NCBI RefSeq assembly: GCF_002807035.1
Contig: NZ_NIUC01000002.1
Span: 1,765,267 to 1,829,266, forward strand
Direction: 5' to 3'
Length of the DNA stretch: 64,000 bases
Source: Algoriphagus formosus
GTDB lineage: Bacteria > Bacteroidota > Bacteroidia > Cytophagales > Cyclobacteriaceae
Positions within the stretch are counted from its first letter, which is position 1. Every line of letters starts with the position of its first letter. Shown here piece after piece: positions 45,342 through 54,338 of this stretch. The translations under genes and the position numbers were made by a program. The notes under the pieces are model-generated. The model saw only the letters and a program-made list of their open reading frames with translations. It did no database searches and had not been told where the DNA came from.

Positions 45342-47189
45342 ATGAATCTAAACAGTCTCAGGATTCTTTTTTCTTTGATTATTGGTCTTTTGATCATCTT
45401 ATGCATTTGGACCTATTGGAACCTCAACAACTACATCAGTTCAGTAGATAAGGTAAGAGAGGCCAATCATACCCTACAATTGACTACTCAAATATTATCA
45501 TTGATCAAAGATGCAGAGACTGGACACCGTGGCTATCAGCTTAGCAATGATGAACAATATTTGGAGCCTTATTATGAAGCCAAAAAAGAGCTCCCTCTCA
45601 AGCTTGATCAATTGGATAGCCTATCGGTCGGCCATGCAGATTTATTGACCAAAGTCGATGAATTTCGAAAGGCGATTGATTCCCAACTCGCTATCATTGA
45701 ACAAATCCTCCAAGAGGTTCAGGAAAAAGGCTCTCGACTCAGTTCAGAGGAGCTTACCTTGCTTAGTCAAGGCAAGGCTAATATGGATTTAGTCAGAAGT
45801 ATCGCAGAGGACATAAACATCCTGAGTCGAAATGAGGCTCAAGAAGAAGAGCAGGAAGAAGGGGCTTTTAAAAAAGTAACTCCGATCAACTTACTGGTTG
45901 TTGCCTTGATCGCCTTTGGAGGAGTTTTGCTCTTATTCACACGGGCAGTATTGCTATTGGAGCAGCGGGATAAAAAGTCTAAAAATCTTACCGAGGCTCT
46001 TGAGGATTTGAAAAAAGCAACTGAGCAGACCAAACAGGTCAGTGATTTGCTCCGAAATGTCTTGGATAGCTCCCGTGATGGGATCATGGCCTATCGCTCT
46101 ATTCGAAATACAGCTGGAGAAATCGAAGATTTTCAACTTGTTTTAGCAAATAGAGCTGCATTCCTTATCACCAATCGAAGTGAATCGGAGATACTCGGTC
46201 AGCGGTTATTGGATCTTTTTCCTGGAAATAAGGGCTTTTTGTATGAAGAGTACAGTAAGGTAGTCGAGTCGGGGGAAGACTTCAAAACAGAAATAGAATA
46301 CCTGCTGGATGGAAAATATGTCTGGTTTAAAATCCTAGCAACCAAATTTGAAGACGGGTTTGTCGTTACCTTTTCAGATATCACAGAAGATAAAGCTACC
46401 GGAATCAAATTGGCCAATTACACACAGGAGCTCAAAAGATCCAACGAAGATTTGGAGCAGTTTGCTTACGTAGCCTCACACGATTTGCAGGAGCCTCTTC
46501 GTAAGATTCGTTCGTTCGGTGATAGACTAATCACCAAGTATCGGGATCAATTGGATGAAACGGGGCAAAATTACATTGATCGGATGCAGGTTGCGGCGAA
46601 GCGAATGCAAAATCTGATCGAGGATTTACTTGCCTTTTCCAGGATTACCCGCAGCAGTGAGCTGCCTGGAATGGTAAACATGAAAGAGGTTTTTGAGGAA
46701 ATCCAAGAAGACCTTTTTGATCAGATTGCGAGGACAAAGGCCAAATTAGAGATCGAAGGACTTCCGGATGTCTTGGGTGTCAAAAGTCAGGTCCAACGTT
46801 TGTTCCAAAACTTAGTGAGCAATGGCCTCAAGTTTAGCAAAAAAGACCTTCCACCTCTGATAAGAGTAAGTGGTAAGATAATCAGTGCAGTGGAGGCTTC
46901 TAAAGATTTTAAAACTAGCCCTCGCTACGACAACTATGTCCAAATCACAGTGTCAGATAATGGGATAGGGTTCAATGAACGCTACAAGGATCAAATTTTC
47001 AATGTTTTTCAGCGACTGCATGGGAAAAATGAATTTGAAGGCACAGGAATAGGCTTGGCAATTTGTAAAAAAATCATCCTGCATCACGGAGGAGCCATTC
47101 GTGTAGAAAGCGAAGAAGGAATTGGGTCGGATTTTATAGTTATATTTCCATTGAATAAACAAGCGGGAAACCCGGAGCACCATGAATAA
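45342..47189 (+). CDS. CHASE3–PAS sensor histidine kinase
   Basis: 615 residues. Two membrane helices (about 7–27 and 180–204) flank a CHASE3 sensor domain whose signature is KDAETGHRGYQLSNDEQYLEPY-like (KDAETGHRGYQLSNDEQYL). A PAS domain follows (about 232–350), then HisKA with the phospho-His in ASHDLQEPLRKI (about 378) and HATPase with SNGLKFSKK, DNGIGF and GTGIGLAICKKI. The D-L-Q-E-P-L-R kinase subtype pairs with Rcp1-like single-domain regulators, and one is encoded next, overlapping by 8 nt. Confidence 0.93.
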   Translation: MNLNSLRILFSLIIGLLIILCIWTYWNLNNYISSVDKVREANHTLQLTTQILSLIKDAETGHRGYQLSNDEQYLEPYYEAKKELPLKLDQLDSLSVGHADLLTKVDEFRKAIDSQLAIIEQILQEVQEKGSRLSSEELTLLSQGKANMDLVRSIAEDINILSRNEAQEEEQEEGAFKKVTPINLLVVALIAFGGVLLLFTRAVLLLEQRDKKSKNLTEALEDLKKATEQTKQVSDLLRNVLDSSRDGIMAYRSIRNTAGEIEDFQLVLANRAAFLITNRSESEILGQRLLDLFPGNKGFLYEEYSKVVESGEDFKTEIEYLLDGKYVWFKILATKFEDGFVVTFSDITEDKATGIKLANYTQELKRSNEDLEQFAYVASHDLQEPLRKIRSFGDRLITKYRDQLDETGQNYIDRMQVAAKRMQNLIEDLLAFSRITRSSELPGMVNMKEVFEEIQEDLFDQIARTKAKLEIEGLPDVLGVKSQVQRLFQNLVSNGLKFSKKDLPPLIRVSGKIISAVEASKDFKTSPRYDNYVQITVSDNGIGFNERYKDQIFNVFQRLHGKNEFEGTGIGLAICKKIILHHGGAIRVESEEGIGSDFIVIFPLNKQAGNPEHHE

Positions 47190-47634
47190 AATTGATAGCA
47201 AAGTCAGCATTCTGATGGCAGATGATGATCACGATGATCAGGTTCTCCTACAAGAAGCTCTTCGAGAAAATAACATTTCCAATGCCGTTTGTTTTGTTGA
47301 AAATGGAGAGGAGCTAATCGAGTTTTTAACAAAAAAAGGAAAATTCGAAGGTAAGGATTGTGTCACTCCCGGCTTAATCCTTTTGGATTTGAATATGCCC
47401 AAAATGGACGGGAGAGAGGCCTTAAAACTCGTAAAGGCCGATCCCGTGTTGAAAAAAATACCCATTGTAGTGCTCACTACCTCTAGGGCAGACTCTGATG
47501 TAATTGAATGTTATGATTTGGGGGTGAACTCTTTTATTTCCAAGCCGGTAAATTTTCATGACTTGGTCGAAGTCACCCGAGAAATTAGTAATTATTGGCT
47601 AGGTACGGTCTCTCTTCCAAAAAACAATGTCTAA
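47182..47634 (+). CDS. Rcp1-like single-domain response regulator
   Basis: 150 residues. Acidic pocket ILMADDDHDDQ, acceptor Asp in LILLDLNMPKMDGREAL, the Thr in VVLTTS and Lys in FISKPVNF. The extended loop before the acceptor Asp is usual for regulators cognate to phytochrome-type or CHASE3 kinases. Its start overlaps the kinase by 8 nt and its stop shares a base with the next start (TAATG), so the three are translationally coupled. Confidence 0.93.
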   Translation: MNKIDSKVSILMADDDHDDQVLLQEALRENNISNAVCFVENGEELIEFLTKKGKFEGKDCVTPGLILLDLNMPKMDGREALKLVKADPVLKKIPIVVLTTSRADSDVIECYDLGVNSFISKPVNFHDLVEVTREISNYWLGTVSLPKNNV

Positions 47635-49085
47635 TGGCCTTACAGCAAGTATCCATATTGCTGATTGAAGATGATGAGGATGATGCCTTTTTGATTAAAG
47701 ACTATCTGTCTGATATCCATAATTTTGAAATCAAGCTTGATTGGGAGCCTGACTACAACAAAGGCAAGGAAAAAATCCTGAACGGTTCTTTTGATTTGTT
47801 TTTGATTGATTTCTATCTCGGAAAAGAGACTGGTCTGAATCTGATCGATTTTATCCAAAAGCAAGGCGTATTTACACCAGCTATCCTTTTGACAGGCAGA
47901 AATGACTCCCAAATCGACATAGATGCGAGTACCGCAGGCGCGTTTGATTATTTGGTGAAGGGAGACCTGACACCAGATATTTTGGAGCGTTCGATTCGCT
48001 ATTCTATCCGTCAGGGAGAAACTATTCGAGAATTGGATGAAAAGGAGAAGCGCTATCGTTCACTTTTTGAGCGATCCTTCGATAGTATTTTCCTTGCCAA
48101 TATCCGGTTGGAGTTTCTGGAGCAGAATGAGTCATTTTTAAATTTATTCGGCTTTCAGGAGGGAGATTTAAATCGATTTGAGCTCCAAAAACTCTTTGCA
48201 GACTCTGATGATTATGATTTTTGCATCAGTCAACTCAAAGAGCATGGAGTGATCAAGGATTTTGAGGCGAGGCTCGTGACCAAGCCAGGAGAAGAAAAAA
48301 TATGTCTTTTCAACTGTATTTTCATTCCTGATCAGGATGATGAAAACTGCTGCTACCAGGGGATTATTCGGGATTTGACATTGTCTAAAAAGGCCGAGGC
48401 TGACATGATGATGGCAGAGAAACTATCGATGACCGGAAAACTTGCCCGAACTATTGCTCACGAAATCAGGAACCCACTGACAAATCTGAATCTAGCTTTA
48501 GACAGTTTGCAAGACGAGGTGAATCAATCTGATGAGACCCTTTCCACCTACACCCAAATTATCCAAAGAAGCTCCAACCGAATCGAATCATTGATTGGAG
48601 ACTTGCTCAGTTCTTCCAAGCCCAAAGAGCTGCAGCTAGAGCTTGTTTCACTTGATGTGATTGTGGAGGAAGTAATGACTTTGGTACAGGATAGAGCCAA
48701 ACTTAAAGATATCCGCATTGAGCAAAGTCTGGAGAAAGGTCTTCCTCGACTCTATGTAGACACTGAAAAGCTTTCTATCGCTCTGGTGAATATTTTTATC
48801 AATGGGATCGAAGCAATCGAACATTCCGATGGATTGCTTCAGGTTTCGGTCAGCTCTCGACAAAATTCAATTTTTCTCCGAATTGCAGATAATGGAGGAG
48901 GGATAGCCAAAGAGGATTTGAAAAAAATATTTGATCCTTTTTTCACTCAAAAATCAAACGGTACAGGACTGGGACTTACTTCCACACTCAATATTCTTTC
49001 AAGTCATAATGCCTTGATTGAGGTAAAAAGTACTGTAGGAGAGGGCACGGTCTTCGAGATAGAGTTTCCTTTGCCTGAAATGTAA
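47634..49085 (+). CDS. Hybrid REC–PAS–histidine kinase (soluble)
   Basis: 483 residues from the ATG that shares its A with the previous stop codon; a longer frame from 47595 is not needed. An N-terminal receiver (acceptor Asp in LFLIDFYLGKETG) is followed by a PAS domain (SLFERSFDSIFLANIRLEF) and a NtrB-type kinase. Its His is in TIAHEIRNPLTNLNLALDSL at about residue 278, and the ATP lid is in DNGGGI and GTGLGLTSTLNIL. No membrane helix, so cytoplasmic. The receiver could take phosphate from the CHASE3 kinase and pass control to the NtrC-type regulator, giving a phosphorelay (inference). Confidence 0.93.
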   Translation: MALQQVSILLIEDDEDDAFLIKDYLSDIHNFEIKLDWEPDYNKGKEKILNGSFDLFLIDFYLGKETGLNLIDFIQKQGVFTPAILLTGRNDSQIDIDASTAGAFDYLVKGDLTPDILERSIRYSIRQGETIRELDEKEKRYRSLFERSFDSIFLANIRLEFLEQNESFLNLFGFQEGDLNRFELQKLFADSDDYDFCISQLKEHGVIKDFEARLVTKPGEEKICLFNCIFIPDQDDENCCYQGIIRDLTLSKKAEADMMMAEKLSMTGKLARTIAHEIRNPLTNLNLALDSLQDEVNQSDETLSTYTQIIQRSSNRIESLIGDLLSSSKPKELQLELVSLDVIVEEVMTLVQDRAKLKDIRIEQSLEKGLPRLYVDTEKLSIALVNIFINGIEAIEHSDGLLQVSVSSRQNSIFLRIADNGGGIAKEDLKKIFDPFFTQKSNGTGLGLTSTLNILSSHNALIEVKSTVGEGTVFEIEFPLPEM

Positions 49086-49086
49086 A

Positions 49087-49110
49087 AAAGGCTACCTCAG
49101 GTAACCTTTA
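49087..49110. terminator. Hairpin after the two-component cluster
   Basis: The stem AAAGGcTACC/GGTAaCCTTT with one mismatch and loop TCA begins 2 nt after the kinase stop. The T run is weak, so it is only a probable bidirectional terminator between the kinase and the convergent DUF1328 gene. Confidence 0.5.
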
Positions 49111-49161
49111 ATTCAAAAAACCATTAAAAGGGATTTAATCACAATCTATTTTTTCAGCCTG

Positions 49162-49329
49162 CTATTTGCCAAAGACCCGATTTCCGAATATCAATGTGAG
49201 TACAAACATCACAATGAAAATGAAAAATAAGATTTTGGCGATGGAAGCAGCTCCCGCAGCGATTCCGCCAAACCCAAAAATTGCAGCGATAATCGCCACA
49301 ATAAAGAATCCTAGTGCCCAACGTAACAT
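49162..49329 (-). CDS. DUF1328 small membrane protein (YtjA family)
   Basis: 55 residues read on the minus strand, beginning [20 protein letters not shown] and ending GNRVFGK. Two membrane helices enclose a [18 protein letters not shown] stretch, which is diagnostic of DUF1328/YtjA. The function is unknown; members are often induced in stress or stationary phase. The 252 nt between it and the divergent CsbD gene (49330–49581) contain no other gene and should hold both promoters. Confidence 0.88.
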   Translation of the reverse strand: MLRWALGFFIVAIIAAIFGFGGIAAGAASIAKILFFIFIVMFVLTLIFGNRVFGK

Positions 49330-49581
49330 AAGTTTTTGTTTTAAGTGAATGAAGTTTCCATATCTAATGGAAAAAAGGTGCCATCCGTTAAAACAATCGA
49401 AATGAGCCTAGAAACGGCACTTGGATAATAATTGTGTGGAAAATATCCTACAAAAATGGAACAGATTCCCCAATTCCCCATCGCTTGAATCCTTGAATTG
49501 CCTATTTGCAGGCTGATTTTGGCCTTGGTACAGTCATTGGACTAATAGAGGCAAATCAATTTGAACCAAAAAATATAAATT

Positions 49582-49776
49582 ATGAAGACTGACACACAAT
49601 TTAGAATAGAAGGATCTTGGAAAGAAATAAAAGGAAAGCTAAAACAGAAATATGCTTCCTTGACTGAAGACGACTTGGCTTATGAAGAAGGTCAAGAGGA
49701 TGAGTTGTTGGGTAGATTACAGAGAAAGCTCGGTAAGACTATCGATGACATAAAGGAAGAAATCAATAGCCTCTAA
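49582..49776 (+). CDS. CsbD family stress protein
   Basis: 64 residues: FRIEGSWKEIKGKLKQKYASLTEDDL is the family pattern (quoted here in part as GSWKEIKGKLKQKYASLTED), followed by EGQEDELLGRLQRKLGKT. CsbD proteins are small, hydrophilic, general-stress proteins of unknown mechanism. Next to a coiled-coil lipoprotein, MscS and Dps genes, it forms a stress-related neighbourhood. Confidence 0.92.
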   Translation: MKTDTQFRIEGSWKEIKGKLKQKYASLTEDDLAYEEGQEDELLGRLQRKLGKTIDDIKEEINSL

Positions 49777-49817
49777 TTACCAACAACCAAATTATTTAAC
49801 ACCAAAACCGCAAAACT

Positions 49818-50246
49818 ATGAGAGCTAAACTAACATTTATTGGAGCTATCGTTTTAGCCTTGTTCATCTCTTCTTGTTCAGAATCAAAGAATGAAGAACA
49901 AAGAGACCAGATGCTGGAAGTTCAGACAAACTGGGAAGATGAAAGAGATGAGCTTCAGGCTGATCTAAGAGAGCTTGAGACGGAAATCGATAAAAAAATG
50001 ATTGACCTGAAGGCAGAAAAAGAGAAAGCAGATGCAGATCTGAAAGCTGAAATTGAAAAAATGGAAGCTGAACTGCAGGATGAGAAATCTGAGGTTCAAA
50101 AAGCATTATCTGATCTGGAAAATGCCTCGAAAAACACTTGGACAGATGTGAAAGCAGCTGTAGATAAAACCACAAAGGACATTGAGTCTGAGTGGAAGAA
50201 TTTCAAGACAAATATAGATGGCTTATTGAGCGGAAACTCAAACTAA
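49818..50246 (+). CDS. Coiled-coil lipoprotein of unknown function
   Basis: 142 residues. Lipobox ISSC at about residues 17–20, then ESKNEE. The rest is a long, highly charged heptad-like helix rich in Glu, Lys, Asp and Ala (about 30–110), ending with an amphipathic part (WKNFKTNIDGLLSGNSN). It could be a periplasmic spacer or a membrane-damage protein. Followed by a clear terminator. Confidence 0.8.
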   Translation: MRAKLTFIGAIVLALFISSCSESKNEEQRDQMLEVQTNWEDERDELQADLRELETEIDKKMIDLKAEKEKADADLKAEIEKMEAELQDEKSEVQKALSDLENASKNTWTDVKAAVDKTTKDIESEWKNFKTNIDGLLSGNSN

Positions 50247-50264
50247 ACCACCTTACCTAGATTG

Positions 50265-50302
50265 AGCAGGGTTGATTGATTCTTTCAACCCTGCTTTTTT
50301 TT
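50265..50302 (+). terminator. Terminator after the coiled-coil lipoprotein gene
   Basis: An 11-bp stem AGCAGGGTTGA/TCAACCCTGCT with a 9–10-nt loop is followed by eight T, 19 nt after the stop codon. Confidence 0.92.
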
Positions 50303-50368
50303 GTTCGAGAAAGCGGCAGATGCACTAGCCGACTTTGGCAGCATACTTAATTTAAACATACAATATCA

Positions 50369-51283
50369 ATGGAACTGGAAATAGAAAAACCCCTCAATGT
50401 TGTTTTTGAGAAAGTAGAAAGCTGGATCGATGGATTCATTGCTATGATTCCGAATATGATTGTAGCAGTGTTGACCTTTATCATTTTCCTGCTTCTTGCT
50501 AAATATGGGAGTAAGATTGCGATCAAGATTTTTTCGAAGACATCCAATAATACTGCTTTGAAGAATCTATTATCCACGGTAGTGCACTGGTCCATTTTGG
50601 GATTAGGTGTATTTATCATATTGGGTATTTTAGGACTTGAAAAAGCCGTGACTTCACTACTGGCGGGTGTCGGGGTGGTAGGTCTGGCCTTAGGTTTTGC
50701 CTTTCAGGATATTGCAGCCAATTTCGTTTCGGGTATCATTTTAGCCTTTCGAAAGCCCTATAGAATAGGCGATGTGATCGAAATCAACGATGTGATGGGA
50801 AAGGTCTTGCGGACCAATCTGCGTGTCACCGTGATGGAGACTTTTCAGGGGCAAGAGGTTTTTATCCCAAATAAAGAACTTCTCCAAGGCAATATTGTCA
50901 ACTATTCCTCTCTTACGCATAGGCAGATCATTATCGCCTGTGGGATTTCTTACGCTGAGGATTTAGAGGAAGTAGAAAGTGTGGTACGCAAAGCTATTTT
51001 AAAGCTTGAAGGATTGATTCGCAAGGATGATTTGATTTTTGACTACGAGGAATTTGGAGGTAGTTCCATCAATTTTTACGTCCGGTTTTGGATTGAATAC
51101 CCCGGAGAACCTGGCTATCTCGGGATGAAAAGTAAGGCAATCAAAGCGATCAAAAAATCCTTTGACCAGAATAATATTACCATTCCTTTCCCTATTCGAA
51201 CATTGGATTTTGGGATCAAAGGAGGAAAAACGCTATCTGAAATGGAAATTCATCAGGCAGCGGAAGACGGTGGACAAAATTGA
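50369..51283 (+). CDS. MscS-family mechanosensitive ion channel
   Basis: 304 residues. Three membrane helices at about 20–135. The pore helix and following loop read GVGVVGLALGFAFQDIAANF then VSGIILAFRKPYRIGD, the MscS signature. The cytosolic beta and alpha/beta vestibule domains follow. The channel releases solutes on hypo-osmotic shock. The 216-nt stretch after it (51284–51499) contains a TTCCACA-GGC-TGTGGAA hairpin at 51315–51331 without a T run and no recognisable gene. Confidence 0.93.
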   Translation: MELEIEKPLNVVFEKVESWIDGFIAMIPNMIVAVLTFIIFLLLAKYGSKIAIKIFSKTSNNTALKNLLSTVVHWSILGLGVFIILGILGLEKAVTSLLAGVGVVGLALGFAFQDIAANFVSGIILAFRKPYRIGDVIEINDVMGKVLRTNLRVTVMETFQGQEVFIPNKELLQGNIVNYSSLTHRQIIIACGISYAEDLEEVESVVRKAILKLEGLIRKDDLIFDYEEFGGSSINFYVRFWIEYPGEPGYLGMKSKAIKAIKKSFDQNNITIPFPIRTLDFGIKGGKTLSEMEIHQAAEDGGQN

Positions 51284-51499
51284 TCTAAAGTCTTTTTCGA
51301 ATTTGAAGAGGCGCTTCCACAGGCTGTGGAAATTGTGCCACATCCCACAAAATCCTTCAAAAAGTAAAATAGAATATCCTTCGGTCTCAGTTGGCTCTGC
51401 ATAAGAATATTCTAACTCTGACAGGATAGATAAAATCATCCACTTCTTGGGCTTTTTGGAAAGGGATTTGGACTTATTGGAGTAAAAATTAAAACTATT

Positions 51500-52003
51500 A
51501 TGTCAACTACTAATATGAATACTGAAAGAGCAACATTGTCAAACCACTTAAATTTGGATGAAAAGCAAATGCGAAATCTGAATGATCAGATGAACGATCT
51601 ACTATCAGACTATCATGTGTTTTACCAAAATGTAAGAGGTTTTCATTGGAATGTAAAAGGTGCAGATTTCTTTATTCTGCATGAGAAATTCGAAGAGCTA
51701 TACACTCAATTGTATCAGAATATTGATGATCTAGCTGAGAGAATTATTACCATTGGGTATAAGCCCTTGCATTCCTATTCCAAATATTTATCACAAAGTA
51801 TCCACAAAGAGGTCACAGATGTGAGTGGTGAAGAAGAAACCGTAGAGCAGGTAATCAAAGGTCTCGGTGTCTTGTCCACTTCCCACAGAAAAGTGGCTCA
51901 ACTAGCAGGTGAAATTGGAGACATAGTCACAGAAGATATGCTAACCAATTTTGTAGCAGATCTAGAAAAAAGAATGTGGATGTTTACCATGTACAAGAAA
52001 TAA
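51500..52003 (+). CDS. dps: Dps/ferritin-like DNA-protection protein
   Basis: 167 residues. The ferroxidase site between subunits is shown by VFYQNVRGFHWNVKG, then FFILHEKFEELY and NIDDLAERIITIG (His, Asp and Glu ligands). Dps stores iron, consumes peroxide and coats DNA in stress and stationary phase. A strong terminator follows, shared with the convergent glpF. Confidence 0.93.
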   Translation: MSTTNMNTERATLSNHLNLDEKQMRNLNDQMNDLLSDYHVFYQNVRGFHWNVKGADFFILHEKFEELYTQLYQNIDDLAERIITIGYKPLHSYSKYLSQSIHKEVTDVSGEEETVEQVIKGLGVLSTSHRKVAQLAGEIGDIVTEDMLTNFVADLEKRMWMFTMYKK

Positions 52004-52018
52004 ACAATCCTAAAAAGA

Positions 52019-52053
52019 AAAATGGCCATCAGATTTGATGGCCATTTTTTTTA
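52019..52053. terminator. Bidirectional terminator between dps and glpF
   Basis: An 11-bp stem AATGGCCATCA/TGATGGCCATT with loop GATT is flanked by A and T runs, so it works in both directions; it lies within 50 nt of both stop codons. Confidence 0.92.
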
Positions 52054-52785
52054 ATATCCTACTAAATAGAAAAGTCCTGCGGCGAGAGCTGCTCCCGCGA
52101 TGGGGCCTAAAATCGGAACCCAGGCATAACTCCAGTCTGAGGATCCTTTTCCTTTAATTGGTAAAATTTGATGAATTATTCGAGGTCCTAAATCACGGGC
52201 AGGGTTGATGGCATAGCCTGTAGTGCCGCCAAGGGACATACCAATTACCCATACAAGAAAAGCGACTGGTAGCGCTCCCACCGAACCCAAGCCAATCGGA
52301 GTTTCGGATGCGTCCTCAATTTTGGCTCCGGTAATGTAAAGAATTACAAACACCAGCACGAATGTCCCGATGACCTCAGAAATAAAATTATTTGGCAGAT
52401 TCCGAATAGCTGGGCTTGTTCCAAATGGAGCAGCAATCTCTCCAGGGTCTTGGGTGGCCTTAAAGTGGTCGATATGGATCAACCACGAGAGAAATGCCCC
52501 TATACCAGCTCCCAAAACCTGAGCTCCGATATAGCCGGGAGCCATAGCCCAGTCAAATTTTCCTGCCAACGCTAGGCCCACTGTTACAGCTGGATTTAGA
52601 TGAGCCCCACTATACGGGCCAGCAACGACTACTCCTGTGAAAACTGATAAAGCCCAAGCGGTAGTGATGACCAACCAACCGGCATTATTTCCTTTAGTTT
52701 GAGGTAGAACAACATTGGCAACTACCCCTGAGCCTAGCAGTAAAAGCAGGCCTGTTCCGATTATTTCTGCTACGTATGGATTCAT
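52051..52785 (-). CDS. glpF: Glycerol facilitator (MIP/aquaporin family)
   Basis: 244 residues, six membrane helices and two half-helices. The two pore motifs are AHLNPAVTVGLA and YAINPARDLGPR; the Asp after the second NPAR is typical of glycerol-conducting members. It ends the glpD–glpK–glpF unit and its start touches the glpK stop directly. Glycerol uptake by diffusion is completed by trapping through GlpK. Confidence 0.93.
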   Translation of the reverse strand: MNPYVAEIIGTGLLLLLGSGVVANVVLPQTKGNNAGWLVITTAWALSVFTGVVVAGPYSGAHLNPAVTVGLALAGKFDWAMAPGYIGAQVLGAGIGAFLSWLIHIDHFKATQDPGEIAAPFGTSPAIRNLPNNFISEVIGTFVLVFVILYITGAKIEDASETPIGLGSVGALPVAFLVWVIGMSLGGTTGYAINPARDLGPRIIHQILPIKGKGSSDWSYAWVPILGPIAGAALAAGLFYLVGY

Positions 52786-54285
52786 TTATTCTACCCAGTT
52801 TTTAGATCGTTCGACTGCTTTGTGCCAAAAGTGAATAAGCTTATCTCGCTTTTCTGAATCCATTTCCGGCTCGAAACTTTTGTCAGCTTCCCATAGACCT
52901 TGGATTTCTGATTGATCCTTCCAAAAACCAACTGCCAAGCCAGCCAGAAAAGCTGCCCCAATCGCCGTAGTTTCGATGATTTGAGGGCGTTTAATCTCAC
53001 AATCTAGCAAATCAGACTGAAACTGCATCAAAAAATTATTGGCTGTAGCACCGCCATCTACCCGAAGTTCTTTGGTTTTTTCTCCAGCGTCTTTTTCCAT
53101 TGCTTTCAGTACATCGTAGACTTGATAGGCAATGGCTTCCAGAGCAGCCCGTGTAAAATGCGCAATGGTTGTTCCTCTGGTAATTCCAAAAAATGCTCCC
53201 CGGGCATCCTGGTCCCAATGTGGAGCCCCTAAACCTGCCAAAGCAGGAACGAAGTAAACGCCTTCATTATCCGGCAAACTCATCGCTAGATCCTCGGATT
53301 CTTTAGCATGACCAAATAATTCGATCCCATCCCGAAGCCACTGAATAGCGGCTCCACCAATAAAGACAGACCCTTCCAAAGCATAATTGATCTCATCTCC
53401 GATTTTCCAGGCGACGGTTGTCAAAAGTTGATTTTTAGATCTGACAGCCTCTTTACCTGTATTCATGACCAAAAAGCAACCAGTGCCATAGGTGGTTTTA
53501 GCCATTCCGGGCTCAGTACAAAGTTGTCCAAACAAAGCTGCTTGCTGATCTCCGGCGATACCTGCAATGGGAATTTTGCTCCGCAACACATCTCCAGCCG
53601 TCTCGCAGTACACTTCAGAGCAAGTTTTCACTTCGGGAAGCATGGACTGCGGAATTCCAAATAGGTCCAAAAGCTCCTGATCCCATTCCTGTGTGTGAAT
53701 ATTGAATAGCATGGTCCGACTGGCATTCGTAATGTCGGTCAGGTGTTTTTCGCCTTTGGTGAGATTCCAGACCAACCAGGAGTCTACCGTTCCAAATGCC
53801 AATTCCCCTGCTTCGGCTTTCTTTCTGGCACCCTCAATATTTTCCAATATCCAGCGGATTTTGGTGGCTGAGAAATAGGCATCGATAATCAAACCTGTTT
53901 TAGAAGCGATCATTTCGGAGTGACCCTTTTCCTTTAAGCCATCACAAAAAGCAGCCGTACGCCTATCCTGCCAGACTATGGCGTTGAAGATGGGCTTGCC
54001 GCTTTTTCGGTCCCAAACGATAGTGGTCTCCCGCTGATTGGTGATGCCGATAGCGGCTACTTGATCGACTGAGATTCCTTTATTGACCAAGGACTCAATC
54101 ATTACCGAAGACTGCGAAGTCCAGATTTCCTCAGGGTTATGTTCGACCCAGCCTTGTTTGGGAAAATGTTGTTTAAACTCTTTTTGGGCGACCGAGACGA
54201 TTTGCCCTTGCTTGTCAAAAATGATGGCTCTCGAACTCGTCGTACCTTGGTCCAAGGCCATGATGTATGGTTTTGTTTGGGTCAT
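52786..54285 (-). CDS. glpK: Glycerol kinase
   Basis: 499 residues, FGGY family. Start motif [17 protein letters not shown], substrate loop [22 protein letters not shown], and the C-terminal ATP-site stretch [20 protein letters not shown]. It phosphorylates glycerol to sn-glycerol-3-phosphate. Lies between glpD (53 nt upstream) and glpF (adjacent). Confidence 0.97.
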   Translation of the reverse strand: MTQTKPYIMALDQGTTSSRAIIFDKQGQIVSVAQKEFKQHFPKQGWVEHNPEEIWTSQSSVMIESLVNKGISVDQVAAIGITNQRETTIVWDRKSGKPIFNAIVWQDRRTAAFCDGLKEKGHSEMIASKTGLIIDAYFSATKIRWILENIEGARKKAEAGELAFGTVDSWLVWNLTKGEKHLTDITNASRTMLFNIHTQEWDQELLDLFGIPQSMLPEVKTCSEVYCETAGDVLRSKIPIAGIAGDQQAALFGQLCTEPGMAKTTYGTGCFLVMNTGKEAVRSKNQLLTTVAWKIGDEINYALEGSVFIGGAAIQWLRDGIELFGHAKESEDLAMSLPDNEGVYFVPALAGLGAPHWDQDARGAFFGITRGTTIAHFTRAALEAIAYQVYDVLKAMEKDAGEKTKELRVDGGATANNFLMQFQSDLLDCEIKRPQIIETTAIGAAFLAGLAVGFWKDQSEIQGLWEADKSFEPEMDSEKRDKLIHFWHKAVERSKNWVE

Positions 54286-54338
54286 TTTTTGGGTTAATTG
54301 ATGATTACGCCTTTCTCCACTTTTCCACCTAGCAATAC

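Noticed and set aside
51315..51331. TTCCACA-GGC-TGTGGAA as a terminator after mscS
   Set aside because: No T run follows, so it is noted only as a hairpin.
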